Below are positions 1 through 12,410 of a DNA stretch of 64,000 bases, piece after piece (position 1 is the stretch's first letter; the number at the start of each line of letters is the position of its first letter). The position numbers were made by a program, and so were the translations under genes. The notes under the pieces are model-generated. The model was not told the origin of the DNA and made no database searches. It saw only the letters and a list, made by a program, of their open reading frames with translations. The DNA comes from Argopecten irradians (Eukaryota > Mollusca > Bivalvia > Pectinida > Pectinidae), in assembly GCF_041381155.1 (NCBI RefSeq), contig NC_091138.1, positions 20,337,255-20,401,254 of the forward strand, read 5' to 3'.

Positions 1-600
1 AAGGGTCATATAATTCACAACTTTTGTAAAGGACCTTAAGACCTTTCAATCTATGAAGAATAATTGTTTCTACTATTTCTGGAATTTCATAGGAAATTTT
101 CTGAAATTTTACCCTATTTGACCTCTTTTGACCCCGCCCCTGGGGACCAGTCATGGAAAATCTGTTAATAGGATTCAATGGCCATCTCATGCTGATTAAT
201 CTGACAAAATTTGACTCATTTCCTATTACAAATGACTGAATAATGCTCAAAAATGTGTTTTCTCAATATAACTACAGTAAACTTAACCCCTCCCCAGGGG
301 GAAGCGAAAAACCCCAAGGTAATATAATTCCCAATTTTTGTAAAGGACCTTAAAACCTTTCTATCTATGAAGAGTATTTGATTCCACCACATCTGCGAGT
401 AGAGAAGAAGATTTTTGAAATTTTAGTCAATTTTACCCATTTTGGCCCCTCCCACAGCCCCCTGTCGGGCAGGGACCATATAATACACAATTTTGATTGG
501 TCTTATGCCTTAGAAGGTTTGTACATAATTTCATTGAAATTGCTCCAGTGGTTTTGGAGAAAATGTAAAAGGTTTATTGTAGCTCGACGGACAAAAGGCG
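1..600 (+). repeat. Dispersed molluscan repeat, two tandem units
   Basis: Two related units of roughly 320 bases follow each other; the phrase 'gtaaaggaccttaa' occurs near 25 and again near 341. Each unit also has a 'ctatgaagagtatttg'-like phrase and a short GC-rich 'ccccgcccct'-like block. The same family reappears at 31640-32290, and a diverged relative lies at 9895-10200. The short reading frames here have no protein character. It is a noncoding interspersed repeat of unknown class. Confidence 0.6.
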
Positions 601-640
601 ATTTAAAAACGCTTAAGCTAGAACTAATTAACTTTAAATT

Positions 641-3600
641 AAATAATTCAAAGTTTACTTGAATACATGTATATATGTACCTGTACATGTGTGTTGAAGG
701 CCTGAAACAACAAATAGCTTATGACTTAAAAAAAGTTTGAGTTAACAAGGTTCAAGTGTATAAAACAATTCTAGGATTTGCCTAACAAATTATAAGAAAG
801 ACTTTAGTAGAAAATATCTGATGTAAAAACACAATAATAATATTAAATCAATAAGGAAATACTGAGATTGTGGATGCTGTATTTTGTTGACAGAAAAGGA
901 AAGATACTGATGGATAACGTTACAGCATCATTATAAGGACTATTAAAACACAATTTTGGATTTACAGAGCTCATTTCAGCATAAAAACAAACAAATTGGG
1001 ATCAACATGATGATTTTCATAACATTTCCCTTCTTATGTAAGAAACTTTTGTGTCGAAATGTAATTGAGGATTTCATCACCATTTTTTCTCTCAAAACCA
1101 CAAACACTGAAAAGATATGTCCATAAAAAATTTGTTAAGAACATGTGTATACGTCCTATAGATATATTTTGTTCGTAACTACCTGGTAGAAGTTAGACCA
1201 CTTCTTCTATTTACTGATTTACATTTAGAAGGAAAATGCATTAGGGAAAATAGAATTTGATGTTCCCAAATATCTGGTGAATTTCACATATATATATGTA
1301 CACAATGTAAATTAGAATAAACAAAAGAAACCATAAATTCTTAAGTGAAAGAGATGCATTCAAAAACATTCTTCTAAAAAAAATTTAACGGGTATATATA
1401 TACATAAACAACTAGCAAAATAATGAGAAGTAGGGAATTTCATTTCAAAATGTAACAACTGTAAAATGACTTATGATATATTTCAACAAGAAACAAAAGG
1501 AATGTCTATAAATTTATCAAAAAAGGGAGAAAAAATGAGAGAAGAAAAACAATTATGAGGACTAATATTTGATACTTTGGGTGAATTATGGCTTCCATCT
1601 TGTACGTGTACACATTTTATAATAGAAATACCGGTAGATCTCTTTCTGCTCTGGTTAACTTTGAAACTTATGACATATTTATTATGGAATCCTACATAAC
1701 TTGACCAGCATGAGTTATATATATGTTGAAAAATATAATATTGTATTAAACCTAGCTAGATTACCTTTTATGAAGATATTTATAGATACAGATTACTGGT
1801 ATGTCTACTACATCATTAGTCCAGTACTGATGGAAGGGAAGTAACTCTGATAAAGTGTATCTAAATATTTCTTTATAAAATTCTTTTTTAATTATCCTAA
1901 ACTGGTAAATCAAAGTATAACCAAGTACTTGTGGCAACATTTTTCGCACTGTTGTTCATTCTCCAGAAAACAAGGCTATGTAGTCTCTCATATATAGATT
2001 TACATGACATGTGTCCATTGCATGAAAATAATTTTTTTCCTTAAGTAAACAAAAGAAATGAGAAAGGATCTGCAACTGTAGGACGAGGTTGAACTTCTCA
2101 AAAATTAATTTCTTTGCAGAGGAATTACTTATAAGTCTTCTGGGGTCTTCATATTTCTGAATTAAAGTAGCTCTAATATCAACAAAGTTATGCGTGTATG
2201 CAAACTGTATTCATTAAACAACTATACAATGTATATACATATTTTTTTGGCCAATCTTTCACAAAAAGAATGATCTTAAACACAGTATACAATATAAATA
2301 AAAGTCATACCAGGTATTGAATTACAATACATAAATTAGCGTCCATCTATGATATAAATGTATTGTATTACCACTATAATGTGTAGTACATTGTACTCTA
2401 TTGTGTAGTAAATTATTTTATGAATTTTTATGCTTGTTATCGTTTGTAGGGTTATTATAATAAATAAGAGGGAATTTATCAGTATAATTTGTGGTTAAAA
2501 CATGAACATGATAATCATGTTTAAGTTTTTTTCTACAAAATTATTACTAGACTAGTTAAAGTTAAATCATTCTAGTACGACCATATCTGCTTATAATTAC
2601 TTTGATCTGTCCTCATTTGGTCACACTCTAAAATCACAGTCATTCTGAAATATAGGAAGATAACTTGAATAATCAAAGTACTTTTTATTTAGGTTTTTTT
2701 TTTATGTTTTAAGTTTTATGTGCCCATAAATAAGGCAAAATCCAAGAATTCAAGGGTACATGTATGTATAGTAAAATTGAGGCCGCAAAAAGATGAGAGT
2801 GGTTGTTGGGTCAAATAAAGTAACTGAAAAATAATGATGATTACTTTTACTTTCATACTAACAGGAAAATATCAAAAATTATGCACAAAAATTACTTCAC
2901 ACAATGCTACTGCAGATTTTTTTTTTGTATAGCAGGAGTTATAGTTTATTGAACGGTTTTGTAATTATATTTAATTTTACAATAGTTGGACGGACTCACA
3001 GTTGCACACATATGGAGCATGTGGACGCCTACATGTACACATGGAGCCCAAATTTATGCCATTCAAAAACACATTTTACAAGAGATGGACAAATTTACAA
3101 ATTTATCTCTTAGACTATTACAAGAACTAGCTCATCCAAACTTAATTCACATATGATATATTCATCATTCAATAATCACATATTCTCAATGTTTAACTGA
3201 CATCATGCATATTAAAAATTCCATCTTGGTTCTTTTCCTTAAGTTACATAGCCATACAATGAAACAGCTATGGTACTTGATTTATAATACCTGTTTCATA
3301 AGACATTCAACAACAACATACCAATTCTTTCTTTCAAAATTAGCTTGCATCCATTTTTAAACAGTAAATAATTTACAGCATCATAACGATTTCAACAGTA
3401 CCTACAGCAACAACACAGGGGCTAGACTCATTAACAATGATACAATTAATATCTAGTAACCCATGGTTAGTCATCCAGATCATTTTGGGTTCAATTACAC
3501 GATGTTAAAAATTTGGGGTGATTATCAGTCTATTTGGACATGCAGGGATCGCCGATCGAACATTTTGATGTCTGTATCTAACAACTACAAAACATTTTAC

Positions 3601-4540
3601 AAATTTTTCATCTCAAATTATATATTTCATTTTGATTTCATGAAAACAAACATAAAGCCAAGTATCTACTGGTGTGTGACAATGTAAAAATTACATACTG
3701 TCTCAGAGAAGACATATTATAATTATTTAATCATTCTATCTGTCTAATTAGTAGAGGACAATCAAACTATTCTGAAAGAAATGTAACAGTGAAATAAATA
3801 AAATCCATATCTAAGATGACCGGGTACAAACATAACTTACCCTAAAAAGCAATTTATTTTGATTATCAAACATTTTTTTACTAAGAAAAGTATTGCTCTC
3901 CATAGTGTTAGCATTTCTCCAAGGAACAGAGAAGATTTCAGAAAAACCCTGAAATACCATCTTCTACCATAAGAGCCTTACTCTTACTATTGTAGGTATA
4001 TACATACTGGGTACCAGCAGTATAATGCCTTTCTTCTAATATTTTGATCAGAGATTATTCCTTACAAATTTGCTATTCACCAAAAGACACAATGAATGTC
4101 TACAAAAAAATCACCAGAAATCTTTCACTACAGTACATGGCTGATTCATTGTACAATTCCCTACAGTAAAAGCACCATGACCTAAAGTTGTGTTACAGAA
4201 AGGACCATCACAGTCTCTCAATTACACAGTCGACATTTTCACCTGGACACTATAACAGTTACTATAGAATATAAATCATATTCAATTAATATTAGAACTT
4301 ACAAAAAATTGCTAATTATAAAAAAAAAATTGTTAGACATTTTTCAAAATTCAAAATATATCATTTTAAGCTCTGTGAGCAATTGTAAGAGAGTTATAAA
4401 AATTTAGATAAATAATTGGATTACATAGCAGCTATTCTTAATCTACTTAAAAAACACTGAAAATTGGATCGTTTAAGTTTTCATTATACATACATGTAAA
4501 CAAATGTGTAGACTATCCTAACCACCTACTTCCACAGGGA
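641..4540. other. AT-rich 3' flank of the MARCH-like gene
   Basis: I see no gene here. The stretch is AT-rich with homopolymer runs. Since the stop codon of the minus-strand MARCH-like gene is at 4541, the part nearest 4540 probably holds its 3' untranslated region, but I could not fix the polyadenylation site. Confidence 0.4.
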
Positions 4541-4930
4541 TTACACAAGTTCCATATCACCTGCAGCTATCACATTATTGTCCTCAACAGCTTTCTTTTC
4601 TTGTTGTTGCTGAGATATTGTTTTGATACGTTCACTATCTGTGACGTTAGCAATAGAAATCACACGATTATATGCCTTCCACTTCTGGCATAGTCGTCCG
4701 TACATTTTACACTGTACATACATAAATACGAGGCCTCCTGTAAACCCAATGGCCACCACAATAAGTTTGGTCCAGAATGGCCAGTCCAGTGCTCCGGCCT
4801 CCACCTCTTCTGTTGTCCGATCAATGAGCACATATAAGGACCATATCACACATGTAATGGCCACCACATGGAATGTAACAGAACAAGTGATCTTTCGTCT
4901 CTCTACTGTCGACATTTGTAGTCTCTCCCA
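4541..4930 (-). CDS. MARCHF1/8-like E3 ubiquitin ligase, last exon (two membrane segments)
   Basis: This exon encodes the C-terminal half of a membrane RING-CH ubiquitin ligase of the MARCHF1/MARCHF8 type, which in animals ubiquitinates membrane receptors in endosomes and at the plasma membrane. The acceptor TTAACAG lies just before 4930. The protein starts [13 protein letters not shown], runs through a first hydrophobic segment ([19 protein letters not shown]), a short loop containing DWPFWTKL, and a second hydrophobic segment ([17 protein letters not shown]), and ends in a polar tail of about 50 residues. The WEKLQ-ERRK junction, 'SVTFH' and 'GFTGG' match what I know of vertebrate MARCHF1/8. 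The exon is 390 nt in phase 0 and joins the RING exon at 5655-5936 in frame. MARCHF11 or MARCHF4/9 relatives are less likely from the loop sequence. Confidence 0.9.
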   Translation of the reverse strand, partial: WERLQMSTVERRKITCSVTFHVVAITCVIWSLYVLIDRTTEEVEAGALDWPFWTKLIVVAIGFTGGLVFMYVQCKMYGRLCQKWKAYNRVISIANVTDSERIKTISQQQQEKKAVEDNNVIAAGDMELV

Positions 4931-5046
4931 CTGTTAAAACAAAACAAATCAATCCAAATTATAGTTCTTCTATCTGGTGAACAAACGTACATACAAATGA
5001 TGAATTTTTATATTACTTTATTAATAATATATAACATGTACAGTAT

Positions 5047-5228
5047 TCGACCCAATAAGCGCCCAGGGCACTTACAAAATTGAAAAAATGAAAAGGTGCT
5101 TAACAAGACAAAATTATTGCAAACCTATACAGTTTTGATAGTCTTGGTCTTATGCCCAGGCAATTGAAATGAGACCTCAAAAAGGGAGGGGCGCTTATAG
5201 GGACATGGGTGCGTATTGGGTAAATAAA
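5047..5228. mobile_element. Short MITE-like element
   Basis: A piece of about 180 bases in the intron between the last two MARCH exons has inverted ends: 'gacccaataagcgccc' on the left and 'gggtgcgtattgggt' on the right. There is no coding content. It is probably a nonautonomous DNA transposon; the superfamily is unknown. Confidence 0.55.
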
Positions 5229-5654
5229 TTACAAATTGCTCATATTCTTTTATCTGGTCTTAGTAACAACAAATTACCAGTAATTTGGTTTGGTGTCATT
5301 TTTTCATAGCCTTTAACCTTTAAAGGACACATCAGCTAGGCCAACCTTCCCTGTATAATATCCTGTCAACATTTGAGGTTATATATGGAAGGCTCTACCT
5401 GCACAACATCCTACGAACAGCTAAGGTCTTTAAGAAAGTCTATTTCCATATCACGTTTACACATAAAGCCATACATGGAAAGCCTCCACTATATCAGTAC
5501 ATGGCTAACTTTATATAATCAAATTTGCTTTAAAGCACTAACTTAAAATTATGAACATACCTATATTTAAATATCAATATTTCCTAAACCCCCTACTCCC
5601 TAGATATCTTTTCTTACATCTTACATACTCCTTAGACTGAAATAGAATACTCAC

Positions 5655-5936
5655 TTGTATAAATGGTTTGACCTTTGATGTCATTTTGTATTCGTATTTG
5701 CAGAGTTCGCAGGACGTTTTGTCGGAGCTCTTTATCCACTTTTGTAGACAAGCCTGATGGACATACTTCATACTTCCTGAACAGAGACATGGTGCCACAA
5801 GTGGGGAATCTTCTTCCTGGTCCAAAATGTCACACTGACATATCCGACACAAGTCTCCGCCTGATGACATCATCGACAGTTGGGTTTCACATCGCTCCGA
5901 CAACTTCGGTGTCGGAGATTCTAAGTGGTGGGTTTC
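5655..5936 (-). CDS. MARCHF1/8-like E3 ubiquitin ligase, RING-CH exon
   Basis: This exon encodes the RING-CH (RINGv, C4HC3) zinc finger that recruits the ubiquitin-conjugating enzyme. Visible zinc ligands are CRIC, then CLC after a 'SPLVAP' loop, HQAC, and CELC. The WIKSSD and CELCKYEY phrases match MARCHF1/8. The acceptor ATATTTCAG precedes 5936 and the donor is CAA|GTGAGT after 5655. The exon is 282 nt, phase 0 at both ends, and fuses as KPFIQ-WERLQ with the last exon. About 25 polar residues (HHLESPTPKLSERCE) precede the finger. Reading upstream of 5936 continues open for some codons, but the acceptor and family length argue that this is intron. Confidence 0.9.
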
Positions 5937-6229
5937 CTGAAATATGTATCGCGAAGAAATTAAGAAAAGGATCGGTGCAGAAATTATCGCAGACATCAGC
6001 AAGAGGTGGTCACACCATCAAGGAGAATTTCAGTTTAACAGGAGAACAAATTAGTACACTTTACATTAATGGCTAGGATGAACAATTACAGAAGCAACAG
6101 TAATGTCATCCACAGAGTTTATTGTGTAGTATAATTTTGGAAACATGTATTGTAGGCTGTGGTACCAGGTAATTGTCTCCTTGTAATGAAGTAAAAACTA
6201 CAGGATACTTTAGGTAACAAGGCTATTGT

Positions 6230-6395
6230 ATCAGCTATATGGTGAAACCTGTCTAACAACCACCTCTGTAGAATGACCACCTGTTTATTAGGGCCACTTT
6301 TTCAGGTCCCTTATGGTAATTTGTAATACAATTTGTGTATAAAGGAAACCACTTGTCGATTGGGTGGTCTTTATAGACAGGTTTGACTGTATCTC
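6230..6395. mobile_element. MITE with 'cctgtctataaagacc' ends
   Basis: The left end reads 'aaacctgtctaacaacca' and the right end 'ggtctttatagacaggttt', giving an inverted pair around about 130 bases. A second copy of this family lies at 16848-17402, where another element interrupts it. No coding content. Confidence 0.6.
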
Positions 6396-6950
6396 ACACA
6401 GACATAGAACTGATGGTAACGGCTAGTATACCAACCACATATAATCAAAATGAATATGCTTTGATCCAAAAGGTGAGTCTTTCAAACAATATCATAAAAG
6501 GAATACCATATTTATTTGAATGTTTATAGGAAAACTGCTGATAATCAGCAATCTATGCTATTTAATCAATATTCATGAACAATATAAAATGACAACGTTT
6601 TTTAAAAAAAACATTTAATTAACACAATAAATAGGCCAAGCACTTTAATTAAATCTTGTTTATATAAAAAACTCCATCTCGCATCAGAATTTTAATCAAT
6701 ATACACGCTAATCTTGTTCATGTATCATGTTTACTGGGATGTCAAGTATCAAACAACATCTATTGAGTTCTTAATGGAAGTAATATCTAAATGAAAATAA
6801 AACGAAATACCTTATACAGATCATAATGATAATTACTATGTTTATTAACAGACAACAAATAACCAACCAACCAACTATAACCACATGTCCAAAATTAAGC
6901 CCTAATATAGACACGTAAACCCCTGTCTACCAACAAATCTTTGAACAATA
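6396..6950. other. MARCH-like gene intron, no feature seen
   Basis: AT-rich sequence without a supported gene, repeat boundary or RNA gene. Confidence 0.4.
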
Positions 6951-7690
6951 ATAGGCCTTTGTGGACCAATGACCCCACAAACTTCCAAGGAATTCACCTT
7001 AAAGAGAGACATTTTCTTTGTTTCCATGATGTCCACCAATAAGCCCCTAATTTCCACTAAAAAGCTCATAACAAATAAATAAGCCCCTTTTCTTCAATCA
7101 GTAAGTCCTGGTCCACTAATGAACCTATTGATAACCCCTAATATACAAATCAGCACCCTGCCCTCCACTTAACCCATGCCCACTATTAGATCTTTGTCCA
7201 ATGATAAGCTCTTTGTCCATCAATCAGTTTTCTGTCCATCAATAAGTCTCCTGTCCATCAATGAGCCCCTATCCACCTATAAGCCTCCTTGTCTACCTAA
7301 AAGCCCGCTGTCCACATATAAGCCCCCCTGTCCACCTATAAGCCCCTTGTCTACCTAAAAGCAACATGCCCCCACTAAATCCATGTCCACTAGTAAACCT
7401 TTGTCCATTAAACTCTCTGTTAATAATTAAGCCTCCTGCTCACCACTGAACTTTTGTCCAATAATAAGCCTTTGTTCACCAATAAACCCCTAGGCCTATA
7501 TAACTACTGGTATCCATCAATTACTTTCTTTCTACCAATAAGCCCATGTATCCGAATAAGCATTTGTCAACTGATTAACCTCCCCTTATCCATTACTGAG
7601 CCCCTGTCTAACAATAAATCCCTGTACACAAATAAATTTGTCTACAAATAAACCTCAGTCAACACAAATAAACCCTGTGAGGTCATGTAT
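6950..7690. repeat. Degenerate short tandem repeat
   Basis: A phrase like 'ctgtccaccaataagcccc' recurs many times with drift in sequence and length (about 17-20 bases). Open frames at 7176-7358 and 7454-7651 are products of the repeat (for example the repeated STYKPPCPP) and not genes. Confidence 0.7.
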
Positions 7691-9890
7691 GGACAGTATG
7701 GTACCTAGTAACATTGCTCAGAGATTTTTTTCAGTCAACACAAATAAAACAAAATCCTAAACATTTATCAAACAACTTCCTGTTTCACATTGACTAACAG
7801 TATTTTAAAAGTATAAAAACCAAATTACAGTGCATTCACATGTACTTTTAATTGTTAATTTTCAATCAAATTATACAATTTTGATATAGAGATTAACTGA
7901 AAAAATTATGATGTTTCGAATGTTTGATATCAAAAATACTTATTCTTGTACACTTATCATCACCAAGATAAATAATAATCCAATCTTGGATGCAAAGATG
8001 CAAAGTTGGTGAATTCAGAAATGCCATAAGCTTATGAATACGATTGTTGACATATCTTTTATAAGTACACATACTTGCACAGGTTGCACGGCGTTTTGTT
8101 GAGACTGCTCCGGGTAAAATAAAGCATGTGTAACCGGTTCATTCCAAAACATAGTATACTTAAACATCCTTCTATTTTAGCAGAAATGAAGATCTTGATT
8201 TAAAATATGTTGTATATAACCTAAAAATCTCACAGCTTATATCACGTCCGAAAATGTTCTTGAAATATGCACGTTCTGTCGACAAAACCTTCCCACTATT
8301 GGTTTCATCTCCCATCAAAATCAAGGTTTGGTAGGAAAACTTCAAATTGAATGTTTACAAACAAAAAAATCGACAAGCATTAACATAATTGTTGAATTAG
8401 AATTCAGCGTTAATAACCTACTGACTAGAGACCTATACCTATATACACTGACAATCTAGTCTACAGGTAGATTAACCTACAAGTTGATAACCCTCTGCCT
8501 CAATAAAGTTTTATCTTACTATGATACATAGGGATGTCTCTTATACTAGAAAAATCTAATGCTGGACATGTGCCAGTGTCATAAAATGGTTTTTTTTAAC
8601 CATATCTTCACAAAATATACAACTCCTTTTTGATTTCCTTTGTGACCTAGGTCAAGTTTATGGACAAACTGCTGATTACAATTTACAGACAGCAGATAAA
8701 AACACTGGTCAGTCTTGACCAGTATTTCATACAAATAACTTAGGGATAAATTGTCAGTAGGTTATGACTGATCTGTGACTTACAACACTGATAAAAAGTT
8801 TTTTTATCAATTTGATATTGCCCCTCTTAATCTTAATTTATTTTTACAGTTCAATCTCAACAAATTTATATCTAAGACCCTGCCCTCAAGGCATAAATCT
8901 TTTGTAAGGTCATGACAGACAATAGCTGATACAGGCTTTTCAACATTTTATCTTCATATGTGCCATCAGGTTAAAAATTAAAACAAACAAGAGCTATCCA
9001 AAAGGCCTAGATTCCATCCTCAGAGTTATGCATATTTCATTTTTTATTTCAAGAAAGTATAGATGGCAAGGTTCTCTTTACCGTAGATATCTTGCTTACA
9101 TGTGTTAGTCAGGGCTGCATGTTTCCTGATTTGACCAACTTTCAATGAATAATAATGGTAAGGGAATGTAATACCTAAATAATCTAACATTACCCAGCTG
9201 TGGTTACTACTGTAATAACCCTAAAATGATAAAATGAAAGTGTTGCCAGGCGTCAGAATATTACCAGTGAAGTTTGGTGACAGAAGATGTAAATTGTTCC
9301 ATTGATGGTATGTGGCAAGGTTCCCCCCTACCTCCATAAGGTTTCCCTTAACATCCAAACACCATTTATCTATATGAACCATATGACAAACACTGCGAAA
9401 CTAGTGTTGTTTGTTGACCATGTAAACAACATTGAACAGAGGTTATTTTACCTAAATTACAATAAATGAGAAAAAGAATTGCTTCATTAAACACTTTTTG
9501 ACAAATAAACGTTGACACTCGGTGCATATATGTAATACTAACCAACATGACATTGCTTATGTTAACAATCAAAGGTACAATACAGGATATATATAGCGGG
9601 TGTGGTCTCTTACTGAATAAAGCCCCCTCTGTACTGTAGTTAAAACGCTCCATCATGACATCCTTTAATTTCACACCCAAATAATCATTTTGTGTATAAA
9701 TGTATTGGTACAGTTTAATTCCATCAGGATACTGTTCCCCCTCCCCCCAAAAAAATCTTACTAAACCAAAAACAGGATATTGTGTGCTCTATCCAATCTC
9801 TTTCGTTGCAGATGTCATAGTGCAGCACCACCTCAAGTACAATCCCAAAATACTAAGGGTAAAATAAATCAGCAAAAAAGAGTTACACAA
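7691..9890. other. MARCH-like gene intron, no feature seen
   Basis: AT-rich intronic sequence. The 104-codon frame at 9366-9680 (minus) lacks recognisable motifs or flanking splice logic and I do not support it as a gene. Confidence 0.4.
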
Positions 9891-9894
9891 TCAT

Positions 9895-10200
9895 TGAAAC
9901 AAGAGGAACCCGAGTTGGTGTTCAGTCAAGGCTGATCAACATGCCAAATATCAAACTGCTATCCCATACTGATAATTCCAATGGTATAGTTTTAAAACAA
10001 TGCTTAAAAATATGTTTTCTTCGCTATACACAACAATAGTAAACTTGACCCCCTTCTCCAGGGAAAAGGTGAGAAAAGGACGTTATAAGATCCATCCAGT
10101 GTTGATTCAACAATATCTAGAAGATTTTTTTAAAGTTCTGTGAATTTGACTCCTTTGACGATGGACGGCGGCAGACACAAAATCATCTGATACTTCATAT
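9895..10200 (+). repeat. Dispersed molluscan repeat, diverged copy
   Basis: The phrases 'gtaaacttgaccccctt' and 'tctagaagatttttttaaag' and the closing 'gatggacggcgg' relate this block to the repeats at 1-600 and 31640-32290. Noncoding. Confidence 0.5.
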
Positions 10201-10744
10201 TTACCTTGGAGTTGGCCAATTTAGGATCTTCTAAAAACCCATGATTCTGCTCCTTAATATATGGCATTGTAAGACTTAATATTAATTCAATTGATAATAA
10301 AGTGCAGCAGAGTAAGCAGATCAGTCTCCATTGATCTTACTGGTATAGGAGACAGACTGGACAAGCTCTTTCTTTGATAAAGGTCTGAGGTACGTCAATC
10401 TGTAGATCACTACAACCTACTTCTAGTATAAATAATAACTGACACAACCTTGCCTTAATTCAAACCTGTGATATGTTTTAGCCCAGTTGTACAAAGGGAT
10501 GGACAGACTTCAAACAAAATTATAAACCCATTCCCCTAACCAGGTTCTTATGGGGATTAATCTGTATAGGGAAGGGGTCAATAATAACAAGTACTCATTG
10601 TAATGGACACCATTACATAGTCCCCCAAACGCATCCCCAATTGCAACAAATCTGGAAAAAAAGTGTGCACTATACGTGCAAAAATACGGCAATACAAGGC
10701 TATTTTCAGAGAAATTGATTTGGCAGTAATCATGACTGTATGGC

Positions 10745-12410
10745 ATCCCTTAAAATTTTAAGTTAAAACCCCCATCTACCAATTTTCAATCAATTGCTGA
10801 CAAAAATTAGAAAACCGGAAGTTTGCCCAGCGACAATCTTTTAAAATTTTTATCATATTGATCATCATCCCTTAATACCCCTATATGCTAATTTTTATTG
10901 AAATCAGAGACCAAAATATAAAAACAGGAAGTTAGCCCAGCGGCCATCTTGGAATACCAAATACCTTAAAACCCCCTGTAGACCAATTTTCATTGAGATC
11001 GGAGATCGAAACCTGAAGAACAGGAAATGAGCCAGCAGCCATCTTGGAATAGCAAAATCTTTACGAAAACCTTTGCATGTTGTTCGCCATCCCTTAAAAC
11101 CCCTATATACCAATTTTCATTGAGATAGAAGACCGAAACCTGAAAACAGGAAGTGGGCCAGCAGCCATCTTGGAATACTAAAATCTTTACGAAAATATTT
11201 GCCAGTTGTTTGCCATCCCTTAAAACCCCTACAAACCAATTTTCTTTGAGATCGGAGACCAAAACCTGAAAACAGGAAGTGGGCCAGCAGCCATCTTGGA
11301 ATACCAAAAATCTTCACGAAAATGTTTTCATGATGTTCGCCATCACTTAAAACCCCCATAGACCAATTTTCAGCGAGATCGGAGATCGAAACCTGAAGAA
11401 CAGGAAATGAGCCAGCAGCCATCTTGGAATAGCAAAATCTTTACGAAAACCTTTGCATGTTGTTCGCCATCCCTTAAAACCCCTATATACCAATTTTCAT
11501 TGAGATAGAAGACCGAAACCTGAAAACAGGAAGTGGGCCAGCAGCCATCTTGGAATACTAAAATCTTTACGAAAATATTTGCCAGTTGTTTGCCATCCCT
11601 TAAAACCCCTACAAACCAATTTTCTTTGAGATCGGAGACTAAAACCTGAAAACAGGAAGTGGGCCAGCAGCCATCTTGGAATACCAAAAATCTTCACGAA
11701 AATGTTTTCATGATGTTCGCCATCACTTAAAACCCCCATAGACCAATTTTCAGTGAGATCGGAGATCGAAACCTGAAAACAGGAAGTGGGCCAGCGGCCA
11801 TCTTGGAATACCAAAATCTTAACGAAAACCTTTGCATGTTGTTCGCCATCCCTTATAACCCCTATATACCAATTTTCATTGAGATAGAAGACCGAAACCT
11901 GAAAACAGGAAGTGGGCCAGCGGCCATCTTGGAATACTAAAATCTTTACGAAAACCTTTGCATGTTGTTCGCCATCCCTTAAAACCCCTAAAGACCAATT
12001 TTCATTGAGATCGGAGACTGAAGCCTGAAAACAGGAAGTGGGCCAGCAGCCATCTTGGAATACCAAAAATCTTCACGAAAATGTTTTCATGATGTTCGCC
12101 ATCCCTTAAAACCCCCATAGACCAATTTTCATCGAGATCGGAGACCGAAAACTGAAAACAGGAAATGGGCCCTGGCGGCCATCTTGGACTTCCGGTTGGG
12201 AAAAAAAAAACTTTATGCACAATCCCATACCCTAATGAATATGTATGTGAAGTTTCGTGATAATCGGCCCAGTAGTTTCTGAGAAAAGCTGCGGAAACCC
12301 ACGCGGCGGAAGAAACCAGAAGAAATAAGAATAAAAATAATAATAATAATAATAATAAGAAACGGAGCAAAAACAATATGTCCCCCCACTTCGTTTGGGG
12401 GACATAATGA
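10745..12410 (-). mobile_element. Nonautonomous element with internal satellite array
   Basis: The core is a tandem array with a unit of about 127 bases, each containing 'ccaattttca', 'gaaaacaggaagtgggcc' and 'gccatcttggaatacc'. A higher-order period of 380 bases (three units) is visible: the segment from 10990 is repeated almost exactly from 11370. The array ends in a unique tail at about 12165-12410 with an (ata)n stretch and a terminal hairpin, 'gtccccccacttcgtttg' followed by 'ggggac'. Read on the minus strand, that hairpin is the 5' end. Long open frames inside the array are by-products of its period. It lies in a MARCH-like gene intron. Confidence 0.65.

Noticed and set aside
5675-6076. 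133-codon plus frame
   Set aside because: Antisense shadow of the RING-CH exon, whose zinc ligands and splice sites are clear.
9366-9680. 104-codon minus frame in a MARCH intron
   Set aside because: No motif, no splice logic, and AT-rich intronic composition.
10990-12066. Chain of overlapping minus frames with FQDGCWPTSCF repeats
   Set aside because: The period of the frames equals the tandem DNA unit, the frames overlap, and the element is noncoding.
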